Positions 9,006-20,722 of a stretch of 64,000 bases of DNA are shown piece after piece (the stretch's first letter is position 1; the number at the start of each line of letters is the position of its first letter). The notes under the pieces were generated by a model. It did no database searches. It was not told the origin of the DNA and was given only the letters and a program-made list of their open reading frames with translations. The stretch is taken from positions 124,001-188,000 of the forward strand of contig NZ_AQXQ01000008.1 of assembly GCF_000376865.1 (NCBI RefSeq). Direction: 5' to 3'. A program made the translations under genes and the position numbers. This stretch comes from Thioalkalivibrio sp. ALJ7. GTDB lineage: Bacteria > Pseudomonadota > Gammaproteobacteria > Ectothiorhodospirales > Ectothiorhodospiraceae.

Positions 9006-9146
9006 GACGTGACGTCGACGGGGTAACCGAAACGGCTGCAATGGTAACCTGAGACCTAATCAAAAACGGGTGCATACCCGGCGATTCCAGCAAAAAGACC
9101 CCAAGCGCGAAAACACCCCCCGCGCCGCAGCGGAAGCGGAGCCCTG

Positions 9147-10709
9147 ATGACCGAACTGCAACAGCACCACAAGCGTCTGCGCCAACTGGTCGAACACGGC
9201 GGCTTTCCGGATCCGCAGCCGGATCCAACCACCGTGCGCACAATCGAAACCCATATCTCGACGGTGATCCTCGCCGGTGAAGACGCCTACAAGTTCAAGA
9301 AGCCCCTTAATCTCGGCTTCCTCGACTTCTCAACCCTCGAAGCTCGCCGGCAGTACTGCGAGACCGAACTGGAAGTCAATCGCCGCCTGGCGCCCCAGAT
9401 CTATTTGGAGGTGGTGACCCTCAATGGTGACAACGGCCACCCCCAAATCAATGGCACCGGACCGATCGTCGATTATGCGGTGCACATGCGCCGCTTTGAC
9501 CGCAAGCGCCAGCTCGATCACCTGCTCGACAAGGGCCGCTTGCCGGCGGCGGCCATGGATGCGCTAGGTCACTACATTGCCGCCTTCCACGAGCGCACCG
9601 AACGCACCGATGCGCAATCCGAATACGGCACGGCCGAGGCCACCACCCAGCCCATGCTGGACAACTTCCCCGCGCTGTCCGAAACCGTCACCGGCGCGGC
9701 TGACCGGGCTCGACTGGACCGACTTGAGGCCTGGACGTCGAAGGAAATCCATCGCATGCACGATTTATTGAAGAAACGACATGACGAAGGCTTCGTGCGT
9801 CACGGCCATGGCGATCTGCATCTGGGGAACCTGGTCTACGTCGATGACGAACACGGCAACGAAGTCCCGGTCGCCTTCGATGCGATCGAGTTCGATCCCG
9901 CCCTGCGCTGGATCGACGTCATCTCCGAGATCGCCTTCACCACCATGGACCTGCTGGCGCGCAAGTCCCGTGCCCACGCCTGGCGACTGCTCAACGCCTA
10001 TCTCGAAGGTCGCGAAGACCTCGACGGACTGGCCCTGCTCCCGCTTTACCAGGTCTACCGGGCCCTGATTCGGGCCAAGGTCCAGGGAATTCACGGGTCC
10101 GAGGCTCAACTGCCGTCCGATGAACAGGCCGCACACAAGGCCGAGATGGGGCGCTACCTTGCGCTGGCCGAGCGCCTGACCGAACGCGGTGAGCCGCGCC
10201 TGATCCTGATGCACGGCGTCTCCGGAAGTGGCAAGACGGTCGTCAGTACCCAAGTCCTCGAGACCCTCGGCGCCGTGCGGCTGCGCTCTGACATTGAACG
10301 CAAACGCATATCCAACTCCGTCTCGTACAGCGAATCCGCCCGCGCACAGATCTACGACCACCTGCGTGAGCGTACCAATCACCTACTGACCCTCGGCCTG
10401 ACCGTGGTGGTCGATGCCACCTTCCTCACCCGTGCCCAGCGGACGCCATTCCAAGACCTCGCCCGCGAGCACGGGGCGGGGTTTGCCGTGGTGGCCTGTC
10501 AGGCCAACGAAGCCATCCTGCGGGACCGGCTGAAGGCGCGCGCCCAGGCCGGTACCGACGCCTCCGATGCCGGCATCGAGATCATGGAACAACAACAACC
10601 GACACAGGAATGGCCAGCCCCCGAAGAGCACCCCATCGAGGTTGCCCCGGAAGCCCCCCTGGACCCGGACGCCCTGGCCCATCAGCTGTTAAAACCCGTC
10701 ACGCCCTGA
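9147..10709 (+). CDS. two-domain protein: aminoglycoside-phosphotransferase-like kinase fold + P-loop kinase/ATPase
   Basis: The 520-residue protein has an N-terminal APH/eukaryotic-kinase-like domain. Its catalytic loop HGDLHLGN is at 221-228 and FDAIEFD at 244-250 is the metal-binding segment. The C-terminal P-loop NTPase has Walker A GVSGSGKT (357-364) and DATFL further on, like small-molecule kinases. This is the known conserved pairing of COG2187 with an adenylylsulfate/gluconate-kinase-like domain; the substrate is unknown. It is a single-gene unit between divergent mrcB and the MITE. Confidence 0.85.
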   Translation: MTELQQHHKRLRQLVEHGGFPDPQPDPTTVRTIETHISTVILAGEDAYKFKKPLNLGFLDFSTLEARRQYCETELEVNRRLAPQIYLEVVTLNGDNGHPQINGTGPIVDYAVHMRRFDRKRQLDHLLDKGRLPAAAMDALGHYIAAFHERTERTDAQSEYGTAEATTQPMLDNFPALSETVTGAADRARLDRLEAWTSKEIHRMHDLLKKRHDEGFVRHGHGDLHLGNLVYVDDEHGNEVPVAFDAIEFDPALRWIDVISEIAFTTMDLLARKSRAHAWRLLNAYLEGREDLDGLALLPLYQVYRALIRAKVQGIHGSEAQLPSDEQAAHKAEMGRYLALAERLTERGEPRLILMHGVSGSGKTVVSTQVLETLGAVRLRSDIERKRISNSVSYSESARAQIYDHLRERTNHLLTLGLTVVVDATFLTRAQRTPFQDLAREHGAGFAVVACQANEAILRDRLKARAQAGTDASDAGIEIMEQQQPTQEWPAPEEHPIEVAPEAPLDPDALAHQLLKPVTP

Positions 10710-10729
10710 GCGAAGGGATACAATGGCAA

Positions 10730-11046
10730 CCAGGGAAACACTGATGAATGTACACACTCGCGTTGGTACCCCAGGTTTTCCGAGACAAGGCGCGTCGCGT
10801 AGCGGGTAGTGGTTCTACCCGCCCGTTTTTGATGGACTGGGGCGCAACGCCGGATCGGGGAACCTGGGGTACCAACCCCTCAAACCATTGAAAGCAGGGG
10901 CTCGGCCGCCCTTTGTTGTCGAAAACGGGCATGCGCACGGCGTTGCGGCTCCTTTGTGCAGAATGACTGCACGGCAGTCACCTCGCCTTGTTCGCACGCA
11001 AAAGCGACTCGAGCGCGAGCGTGTACATTAATCAGTGTTTCCCTGG
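10730..11046. mobile_element. MITE-like element with 33-bp terminal inverted repeats
   Basis: The ends 10730-10762 and 11014-11046 are inverted copies matching at 31 of 33 positions (both read CCAGGGAAACACTGAT inward). Inside are a perfect 16-bp inverted pair (10762-10777 with 10861-10876, GTTGGTACCCCAGGTT) and an 8-bp hairpin (10802-10809 / 10815-10822) followed by five T residues, which could terminate the upstream gene. No transposase reading frame fits in 317 bp and no clear target-site duplication is visible. It fills most of the 388-bp gap between 10709 and 11098. The family of the parental element was not identified. Confidence 0.85.
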
Positions 11047-11097
11047 GGTGGACATCCTCCCGCCGCAGACCGACACCGACCGATCGTAGGAGCCTTC

Positions 11098-11898
11098 ATG
11101 CCTCATCACTGCCAACGCCCCGCGTCCCGCATCCGTCACGCCCTCCTGGGTCTCGCCACCTGCGGCTTGCTGGCGGTCGGCTCCAGCGCGCAGGCGGACG
11201 CCATGCTGCATTATGTGGATGACGAAGGACTGGAAAGCCAGATCCTGGTACGGGGCGAAATCGTGCGCATGGAGCTGAACGAAGCCATCAGCGGCACCTC
11301 CGGATACATGCTGTTCGATGCCACGACCGACACCCTCACGGTGGTGGACGACAGCGAACAGACCTTCACCCCGCTGACCCGCGAGGTCATGGACGAACAG
11401 ATGCGGGCGATGACCGACATGGTCAGCGACCTACGCCGACAGATGGAACAACTCCCGCCCGAGGTTCGCCAGCAACTGGAGGAGCAACTGGGCATCGGCG
11501 AGGAAGGCTTCGACGCCGACATCAGCACACGCGACACGGGCGAGCAACGCGAGGTCGGCGACTTCGTTTGCGACGAACACGAGGTTTTGATTGGTGGCGA
11601 GCCGCAAAGCATCGTATGCGTGGCTGAGTCCGACTCGCTCGGCCTGTCCGAGGCCGACTTCCAGACCCTTGGGGCGCTAATGGATCGCCTGTACGAGCTG
11701 TCCCTGAGCGCCCTGGAGGCCGGCGGGCCCATGGCCTCGCAAATGGGCGCCTCACTGCTGCCTCGCGTCGACGGCATCCCGCTTGAGGTCAGCGAACGCG
11801 ACGGGGTTACCACGCGCCTTGCCGGACTCTCCACCGACGAGCTGAGTTCGGACCTCTTCAGGGTCCCCGATAGCTATGCCGAACAAGACCTTTTCTGA
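11098..11898 (+). CDS. exported DUF4412-like protein
   Basis: The 266-residue product has a Sec signal peptide (IRHALLGLATCGLLAVGSSAQA, about residues 13-34). The mature part resembles DUF4412: an early YVDD...ESQILVRGEIVRME beta segment, a DTLTVVDDSEQTF strand pair, and an acidic Gln/Glu-rich helical middle. Two cysteines near VCDEHEV and IVCVAE could form a disulfide. Function unknown; the fold is probably a periplasmic lipoprotein-carrier-like beta sheet, which is inference. ATG 11098 has TAGGAG seven bases upstream. It starts just outside the right end of the MITE and overlaps the next gene by 23 nt. Confidence 0.7.
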   Translation: MPHHCQRPASRIRHALLGLATCGLLAVGSSAQADAMLHYVDDEGLESQILVRGEIVRMELNEAISGTSGYMLFDATTDTLTVVDDSEQTFTPLTREVMDEQMRAMTDMVSDLRRQMEQLPPEVRQQLEEQLGIGEEGFDADISTRDTGEQREVGDFVCDEHEVLIGGEPQSIVCVAESDSLGLSEADFQTLGALMDRLYELSLSALEAGGPMASQMGASLLPRVDGIPLEVSERDGVTTRLAGLSTDELSSDLFRVPDSYAEQDLF

Positions 11899-12439
11899 CA
11901 TCGCCCGCGTGCACCTGCCGGTTGCTTTGGCCGGCGCCGCGTTTCTTCTGCTGATGGGTTGTAGCACGGGCCCCGAACCTCGTGGCACGGAACCCACCGC
12001 GGCTCCCAAACCCATTACCGACACCGCCCCCCCGCCTCAAGGCCCGATGAGCCTTGCGCCGGCGGCGGGCCTGGAGCGCTCCGAGGTCGTGCTAACCGCT
12101 CTCGGCCATCTTGATGCCCCATACCGCTATGGCGGAACCGACGCCTCCGGGCTGGACTGCTCGGCCCTTGTCCAGCGCGCCTATCGCGAAGCCGGGCGCG
12201 ACGTCCCACGGACCACGCGTGACCAGGCTCGCGCTGCCACGCGCAGCAATGGTTCCCCCACGCCGGGCGATGTGGTGTTCTTCGCGATCAACGGGAATCA
12301 AATCGACCACGTCGGGGTCTACCTGGGAGATGGCCGTTTTGTGCATGCCCCCAGCTCCCGCGGGCAGGTCCGCATCGAACACCTGGACAACCCCTACTGG
12401 CAGCCGCGCAAGCGCTTCGCCGGACATTTCTTCGACTGA
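11876..12439 (+). CDS. NlpC/P60-family lipoprotein (cell-wall endopeptidase)
   Basis: The 187-residue product has a lipoprotein signal ending LLLMGC (C29) and a Pro-rich linker. The C-terminal NlpC/P60 domain has catalytic Cys95 in SGLDCSALVQ, His145 in DHVGVYLG and His157 in FVHAPS. It resembles E. coli MepS/NlpC, hydrolases that cut D-Glu-meso-Dpm or cross-link bonds in peptidoglycan. It probably sits on the inner face of the outer membrane. The start overlaps the DUF4412 gene by 23 nt. Confidence 0.92.
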   Translation: MPNKTFSDIARVHLPVALAGAAFLLLMGCSTGPEPRGTEPTAAPKPITDTAPPPQGPMSLAPAAGLERSEVVLTALGHLDAPYRYGGTDASGLDCSALVQRAYREAGRDVPRTTRDQARAATRSNGSPTPGDVVFFAINGNQIDHVGVYLGDGRFVHAPSSRGQVRIEHLDNPYWQPRKRFAGHFFD

Positions 12440-12477
12440 CCGGGCATTAGGCCCACTCCATCACTGAGGACGGAACC

Positions 12478-12996
12478 ATGAAGACGTTTCCCCGTATCAC
12501 CCGCGCCGTACGCAACACCGGCATCGCCGCCACCCTGGGCCTTGGCCTCGCCATTGCTGGCACGGCAAACGCGTACGAGACCCACATGGAGACGGACGAG
12601 CGCATCATCTACAAAACCGAAGGCGAGTTCGATTTCTACTTCGAGATGATCGAAGAGGCCATCGGATCCGAAGGACTGGTCATCAACAACGTCGGCCACA
12701 TCGCCGACATGCTCGATCGCACCGGCGGCCATGAGAAGGGCGAAGGCATCTACCTGAACGGACGTTCCGTGGACTTCTGCAGCGCCACCTACTCGCGCGC
12801 GACCATGGAAGCGGACCCGCACAACATGCTCTTCTGCCCCTACATCATCACCGTCTACGAGCTGAGCGACGAGCCTGGCACCATCTACATCGGCTACACC
12901 CCCGTGCCGGAGATTGGCGACAAGGATTCGAAGAAGAGCCTGCGCGATGTCAACGAACTGGTCGACCGCATCGTGAAAGAGGCCCTGGCCTTCTAA
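12478..12996 (+). CDS. periplasmic DUF302-domain protein
   Basis: The 172-residue product has a Sec signal peptide (TGIAATLGLGLAIAGTANA, cleavage about residue 32), followed by a DUF302-type fold. The segment FYFEMIEEAIGSEGLVI with a VGHIADML extension and later DFCSATYSRATMEADPHNMLFCPYII are typical. Two cysteines (DFCS and FCPY) could pair. DUF302 proteins have been proposed to bind small ligands or metals; the role is unknown. ATG 12478 has a GAGGACGGA Shine-Dalgarno. A strong terminator follows. Confidence 0.8.
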   Translation: MKTFPRITRAVRNTGIAATLGLGLAIAGTANAYETHMETDERIIYKTEGEFDFYFEMIEEAIGSEGLVINNVGHIADMLDRTGGHEKGEGIYLNGRSVDFCSATYSRATMEADPHNMLFCPYIITVYELSDEPGTIYIGYTPVPEIGDKDSKKSLRDVNELVDRIVKEALAF

Positions 12997-13033
12997 ACGT
13001 TCCAGCCACGGGTGTCCAGATCCAGGGCCCCAT

Positions 13034-13071
13034 AAAAAACGCCCGGAGCCTATGGCTTCCGGGCGTTTTTT
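13034..13071. terminator. bidirectional rho-independent terminator between the DUF302 gene and secF
   Basis: A long stem (AAAAAACGCCCGGA paired with TCCGGGCGTTTTTT, loop around 13048-13057) has A and T tracts on both sides. It lies 38 bp past the DUF302 stop and 48 bp past the secF stop on the other strand, so it can serve both convergent units. Confidence 0.92.
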
Positions 13072-13118
13072 ATGCACGCAACTTCGGAGGCTAAACCGCG
13101 CACGTGGCGCGGAGTCGC

Positions 13119-14066
13119 CTATGGCGTCTGGTCTTCCTCGGCCCCTTCTTTCTTCACCGGGAGCAGCACCTGACGGTCGACCCCCAGCAAAAAGGCTGCG
13201 GTCGCCGCGATAAAGATGGACGAGTACGTCCCCACAATCACCCCGATAATCAGCGCGATGGAGAAGTTTTGCAGGGCGGCGCCACCGAGAAAAGCCAATG
13301 AAAACAGCACCAGCAGCGTCGTCGTACTGGTCACAATGGTACGCGCCAGCGTTTTGTTCACCGCAATATTCATGACCTGCTCTGTACCCTGCTTACGCAA
13401 AATACGGAAGTTCTCGCGTATTCGGTCATACACGACGATGGTGTCATTCAACGAGTAGCCAATCACCGCCAGCACCGCGGCCAGCACACCCAGGTCGAAT
13501 TCCATCTGCAGCAAGGAAAAGATACCGAGCGTAATCAGCACGTCGTGGATCAACGCCAGCACCGAACCGATGGAAAAGCGCCACTCGAACCGAACAGCCA
13601 CGTAGATCAGGATGCCCGCCAAGGCATAGATCATGGCCAGCCCGCCCTGCTCACGCAGCTCTTCTCCCACCGCCGGCCCGACGAATTCCACCCGACGGAG
13701 GTCCGGATCATCCGGCCCACCGTCCTGCAAGGCGTTCAGCACCCGGTTGGACAACGTCGCCGGATCATCATCGTCCTCGCTTGGCGGCAGACGGATCAGG
13801 ACATCACGCGACGTCCCGAAGGTCTGCACCTGGGCCCCGGAAAAGCCACCGGCCGAGAGCGTCTCGCGGATGGGGTCCAACTCAACCGCTTCGGGGTAGC
13901 CGACCTCTACCAGCGTGCCCCCGGTGAAGTCGATCCCGAAATTAAGGCCTCGGGTCGCCAGCAGGGCGATGGAGATCAGAATCAGGACCAGCGAGATCGT
14001 GAGGGCAATCTTGCGCTTACCCAGGAAATCGATATTCGATTCGGCGAAATTCAGATGCGGAAGCAT
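13119..14066 (-). CDS. secF: Sec translocon accessory protein SecF
   Basis: The 315-residue inner-membrane RND-fold protein has TM1 at about 18-37, the LNFGIDFTGGTLVEV motif after it, and five more helices containing ALAGILIYVAVRFEW and GYSLNDTIVVYDRIREN. With SecD it uses the proton-motive force to pull exported proteins through SecYEG. ATG 14066 follows a GGAG-type site; 16 bp separate it from secD. Last gene of queA-tgt-yajC-secD-secF. Confidence 0.97.
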   Translation of the reverse strand: MLPHLNFAESNIDFLGKRKIALTISLVLILISIALLATRGLNFGIDFTGGTLVEVGYPEAVELDPIRETLSAGGFSGAQVQTFGTSRDVLIRLPPSEDDDDPATLSNRVLNALQDGGPDDPDLRRVEFVGPAVGEELREQGGLAMIYALAGILIYVAVRFEWRFSIGSVLALIHDVLITLGIFSLLQMEFDLGVLAAVLAVIGYSLNDTIVVYDRIRENFRILRKQGTEQVMNIAVNKTLARTIVTSTTTLLVLFSLAFLGGAALQNFSIALIIGVIVGTYSSIFIAATAAFLLGVDRQVLLPVKKEGAEEDQTP

Positions 14067-14082
14067 GCGTCTATCTCCGCCT

Positions 14083-15951
14083 TCAAATAGACAGGCGCGT
14101 CAGCCGACGCTGGCGCCCGTATGTCAGGTTAACGATCGCTCGGGTCACGATGATCGCGGTAAACATGGACGCGATAATCCCGATCGATAGCGTAATGGCG
14201 AAGCCCTTGATCGGGCCGGTGCCGAACAGGAATAGCACCAGCGCCGCGATCAGGGTGGTGACGTTCGCATCGGCGATCGTCGTGAACGCACGGTCATAGC
14301 CAGACGATATCGCCGCCTGTGGAGACAATCCGTTGCGTATCTCCTCGCGTATGCGTTCGAAGATCAGTACGTTCGCGTCCACCGCCATACCCACGGTCAA
14401 CACGATCCCCGCGATACCCGGCAGCGTAAGTGTCGCCTGCAGCATGGACAACACCGACACGATAAACACCAGATTCAGAGCCAACGCCACGTTCGCGATC
14501 AACCCGAAAGTCCGGTAGTAGAGAATCATGAAAATCATGACCGCAATGAAGCCGATGACGACCGACTGCATCCCGCGATCAATGTTTTCCTGACCCAGGC
14601 TCGGGCCGACCGTGCGCTCTTCCACAATCGACATCGGTGCCGCCAGTGCCCCGGCCCTCAGCAACAACGCCAGATTGCGTGCCTCGCGGGTACTGTCCAG
14701 ACCGGAGATCTGGAAGCGTCGGCCCAAAGGCTCATTGATGCGCGCAACGTTGATGACCTCTTCGCTGCGCGAGGTCCGCAGGACCTGCTCGCCGTCTTCC
14801 TCTACCGTTTCGGTGGTGGTCTCGATGAACACCGAAGCCATCAAACGGCCCACGTTGTCCGACGTCACGCGCGAGAAGATACGCGCGCCCTGGCCATCGA
14901 GATTGATGAACACCGCCGGACCGCCGGTATCCTGTGCGATCCCCGACGAGGCATCGGTGATGTAGTCACCCGTCAGCATGACCTGACGCTGCAGGAGTAC
15001 GGGCGTCCCATCCCGCTCGTAGTAAAGGCGAGTACCGGAAGGCGCCCTTCCCGTCGAGTCGGCTTCTTGCGGATCACCCGCTTCCGACACCAGACGGAAC
15101 TCCAGGGTGGCCGTCGCACCCAGCACTTCCTTGGCGCGTGCCGTGTCCTGCACACCCGGAAGCTGCACTACAATGCGGTTCTCGCCCTGCTGAGCAATGA
15201 TGGGCTCGGCCACACCCAGCTCATCCACCCGCGAACGCAAGGTAGAGATGTTCTGCTGCAGCGCCTGGCGGCGCAATTCGGTCAGGTGGTCATCGTCCAG
15301 CGTGGCAACCATACGGATCGTGTCGCCCGAGCCGCGTACTTCCCAGTTCAGTTCGTCGCGATATTCGCGGTTCAGCCAGCTTTCGGCCGCTTCGAAATTC
15401 TCCTCGTTCGCGAACATCACCGTGAGATCGCTGGAACTGCGCTCGATCGTGTCGAAGCTCATGCGTTCGTCACGCATGCGCCCGCGCAGCTCGTTGGCGT
15501 AGCGCTCCATCGCTGTGCCGATCACTGCCTCCAGGTCCACCTCCATCAGGAAGTGCACACCCCCGCGCAGGTCGAGCCCCAACGCCATCGGCTGGCCATT
15601 GATTGCTCGCAGCCAGTTGGGCGTGGCCGGAGCCAGGTTCAGGGCGACCGTGTGGTTGTCATCCAGGGCATTGCGCAGGATCTCCGCCGCCGCGGACTGC
15701 TCGTCGGTGGTCTCGAAGCGCAGCAGGATCTGGCCATCGTCCTGCTCCTCGGCCTGCTTCGGCGTCACCCCCTGAGCCCCCAGAATGGTGCCCATCAGCT
15801 CACGGATGTTTTCGTCAATCTCGCCGGTGACCGGGTTGCCAATCTGCACCGACGGGTCTTCCGGGAACAGGTTGGGCGCGGCATACAGGCCCGCGCCCAG
15901 GATGACCACGACGATCAGGGCGTAGAGCCACGCCGGATAGGAATTGCGCAT
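14083..15951 (-). CDS. secD: Sec translocon accessory protein SecD
   Basis: The 622-residue protein starts with one N-terminal TM helix (PAWLYALIVVVILGAGLYAAPN). A large periplasmic P1 region begins with GLDLRGGVHFLMEVD and includes a VQLPGVQD segment, followed by five C-terminal TM helices with GMAVDANVLIFERIREE. It forms a complex with SecF and YajC to promote translocation. The size is normal for gammaproteobacteria. Confidence 0.97.
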   Translation of the reverse strand: MRNSYPAWLYALIVVVILGAGLYAAPNLFPEDPSVQIGNPVTGEIDENIRELMGTILGAQGVTPKQAEEQDDGQILLRFETTDEQSAAAEILRNALDDNHTVALNLAPATPNWLRAINGQPMALGLDLRGGVHFLMEVDLEAVIGTAMERYANELRGRMRDERMSFDTIERSSSDLTVMFANEENFEAAESWLNREYRDELNWEVRGSGDTIRMVATLDDDHLTELRRQALQQNISTLRSRVDELGVAEPIIAQQGENRIVVQLPGVQDTARAKEVLGATATLEFRLVSEAGDPQEADSTGRAPSGTRLYYERDGTPVLLQRQVMLTGDYITDASSGIAQDTGGPAVFINLDGQGARIFSRVTSDNVGRLMASVFIETTTETVEEDGEQVLRTSRSEEVINVARINEPLGRRFQISGLDSTREARNLALLLRAGALAAPMSIVEERTVGPSLGQENIDRGMQSVVIGFIAVMIFMILYYRTFGLIANVALALNLVFIVSVLSMLQATLTLPGIAGIVLTVGMAVDANVLIFERIREEIRNGLSPQAAISSGYDRAFTTIADANVTTLIAALVLFLFGTGPIKGFAITLSIGIIASMFTAIIVTRAIVNLTYGRQRRLTRLSI

Positions 15952-15972
15952 ATGGAAAACCCTGGAGGGCGA

Positions 15973-16302
15973 TTAAAGGTCTTTGAGCGTGCCCTTGGGC
16001 ATCACAGAGGCAACCGACTGCTTTTGCACGGCTACGTTCACACCGTCGGCGATATCCACCTTGATGAAGTCATCCGCGACCTCGGTGATCTTGCCGGCCA
16101 CGCCGCCGTTGGTCACGATCTCGTCACCCTTGGACAGGGCCTCGACCATGGAGCGGTGCTCTTTGGCGCGCTTGCTCTGCGGCCGGATGATCAGGAAGTA
16201 CATGATCGCGAAGAAGATGATGATCATGATCAGGAACTCGATCATGCCACCGCCACCGGCTCCACCTTCCTGGGCATGCGCTGCTGAAATCAGAAAGTCC
16301 AT
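15973..16302 (-). CDS. yajC: preprotein translocase subunit YajC
   Basis: The 109-residue protein has one TM segment (GGMIEFLIMIIIFFAIMYFL, about 18-37) followed by the IRPQSKRAKEHRSM signature and a small cytoplasmic domain. It associates with SecDF. ATG 16302 has ACGGAG upstream; 21 bp separate it from secD. Confidence 0.96.
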   Translation of the reverse strand: MDFLISAAHAQEGGAGGGGMIEFLIMIIIFFAIMYFLIIRPQSKRAKEHRSMVEALSKGDEIVTNGGVAGKITEVADDFIKVDIADGVNVAVQKQSVASVMPKGTLKDL

Positions 16303-16385
16303 CGAAACACTCCGTCTCTTGGTTCAGGGGGTGCGCGGGGCCCGGTGGAAACCCGTGGCCGAAGCGCTAAAAAATAACGCGCGGA

Positions 16386-18558
<2,173 letters not shown>

Positions 18559-18606
18559 GGCGCGCGATCCTACCACGCAGCGTAGACTCGGGAACGCTGG
18601 AATCCC

Positions 18607-18634
18607 TTGTCTCAATCCCTACGTGCGCTACACT
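18607..18634 (+). promoter_or_regulatory. putative sigma70 promoter for the tRNA pair
   Basis: TTGTCT at 18607-18612 and TACACT at 18629-18634 are separated by 16 bp. The expected start point is about 8 bp before mature tRNA-Leu. Confidence 0.5.
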
Positions 18635-18648
18635 ACGCCCCACCCGAT

Positions 18649-18735
18649 GCCGGGATGGCGGAACTGGTAGACGCGCCGGATTCAAAATCCGGTTCTGGCA
18701 ACAGAGTGCGAGTTCGATTCTCGCTCCCGGCACCA
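18649..18735 (+). tRNA. tRNA-Leu (anticodon CAA)
   Basis: An 87-nt gene with acceptor stem GCCGGGA/TCCCGGC, encoded CCA, a class II long variable arm, and anticodon loop TTCAAAA between CCGGA and TCCGG stems, giving CAA for UUG codons. The T-arm GTTCGATTC is intact. Confidence 0.97.
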
Positions 18736-18775
18736 TTCATTTTCAGGCCCCGACGCGGGCCACCCCCGCACCCAA

Positions 18776-18851
18776 GCCGGTGTAGCTCAGCTGGTAGAGC
18801 ATCTGATTTGTAATCAGAGGGTCGCAGGTTCGACTCCTGTCGCCGGCTCCA
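18776..18851 (+). tRNA. tRNA-Thr (anticodon TGT)
   Basis: A 76-nt gene with acceptor GCCGGTG/CGCCGGC (one G-T pair), encoded CCA, D-arm AGCTCAGCTGGTAGAGC, anticodon loop reading TTTGTAA (TGT) and T-arm GGTTCGACTCC. It is 40 bp after tRNA-Leu and probably co-transcribed. Confidence 0.97.
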
Positions 18852-18958
18852 ATTGATCAAGCGCTTTCGCTCTCCACCTTTATTCAGTATGCCCTGAGCC
18901 ACCCCCTGTGGCGCACACAGTGGCGAACACGAACCGTCAACTGCCAGCCCCAACCCGA

Positions 18959-19543
18959 TCAGCGCTTGAGCACGAGCGTCGAGGCGATCAGGTCGTGCAG
19001 GGCCTGTTTACGGCGGGTAAAGGCGGCCATCAGGTAGCCGATCATCAGGATCAGGGCGGAGAGGATCTTGGACCAGTAGCGGGCATTCGCCCGGCCGAAG
19101 CCGATGCGTTGACCGTCTAGGTCGGTCACGCGCAGGCCCAACATCCGCTTGCCCGGAGTGGCCTGCCATTCGGATGACTCGAAGATGGTGTAGTACAGCC
19201 ACGAGATGATGATGCCCAGCAGGTTGCCCAATCCCTGCCCGGCTGCCTCGATGGTGTGCATGTCCGAACTGCCCGCCATGGACGCACCCATGATAAAGGC
19301 CAGTGGCATGACGATCACGAGCGCGAGAATCGTGACCAATACCCAGTCGATCAGTAACGCCAGGGCGCGATACCAAAAGCCGGCGTAACGCACTTCGTCC
19401 GGAACAGTGCCCAGGCCACTGGATTCCCCCGTCACGCTTGTAGCGGCTGCAGGCGCTTGCGGTGCCGCACCCATCCGCGCGCCGCAAGCGGAACAGAACT
19501 GGGCATTGGGTGGGTTTTCCTGCCCACATTGCGTACAGAACAT
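18959..19543 (-). CDS. RDD-family membrane protein with N-terminal zinc ribbon
   Basis: The 194-residue product begins with a zinc ribbon (C3xxC6 and C17xxC20, MFCTQCGQE...FCSACG). An Ala/Pro linker follows, then an RDD domain of about three TM helices with the family's Arg in YAGFWYRALALLIDW and the TPGKRMLGLRV motif. RDD proteins are inner-membrane proteins of mostly unknown function; some members are ion/proton antiporters. The start at 19543 has a GGAG site. Confidence 0.85.
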   Translation of the reverse strand: MFCTQCGQENPPNAQFCSACGARMGAAPQAPAAATSVTGESSGLGTVPDEVRYAGFWYRALALLIDWVLVTILALVIVMPLAFIMGASMAGSSDMHTIEAAGQGLGNLLGIIISWLYYTIFESSEWQATPGKRMLGLRVTDLDGQRIGFGRANARYWSKILSALILMIGYLMAAFTRRKQALHDLIASTLVLKR

Positions 19544-19704
19544 GCGTTGCTCCCTATGCTCGCACCGCTCGCGCGGCATCCCTGGCTTAAGCTCCTGACC
19601 GCAATATCCCGCTCATGGCTCGCCGTGTCGAGCCCCGACCCACGTCCTGCACATCCGTGGCCCATGTTGCCGTTACGGCTTCTGCCAGGGGGCGCTCCTT
19701 CAAT

Positions 19705-20718
<1,014 letters not shown>

Positions 20719-20722
<4 letters not shown>

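Noticed and set aside
10730-11046. Possible small gene or ncRNA inside the MITE
   Set aside because: Reading frames here are shadows of the inverted repeats, lack ribosome sites and show no protein family.
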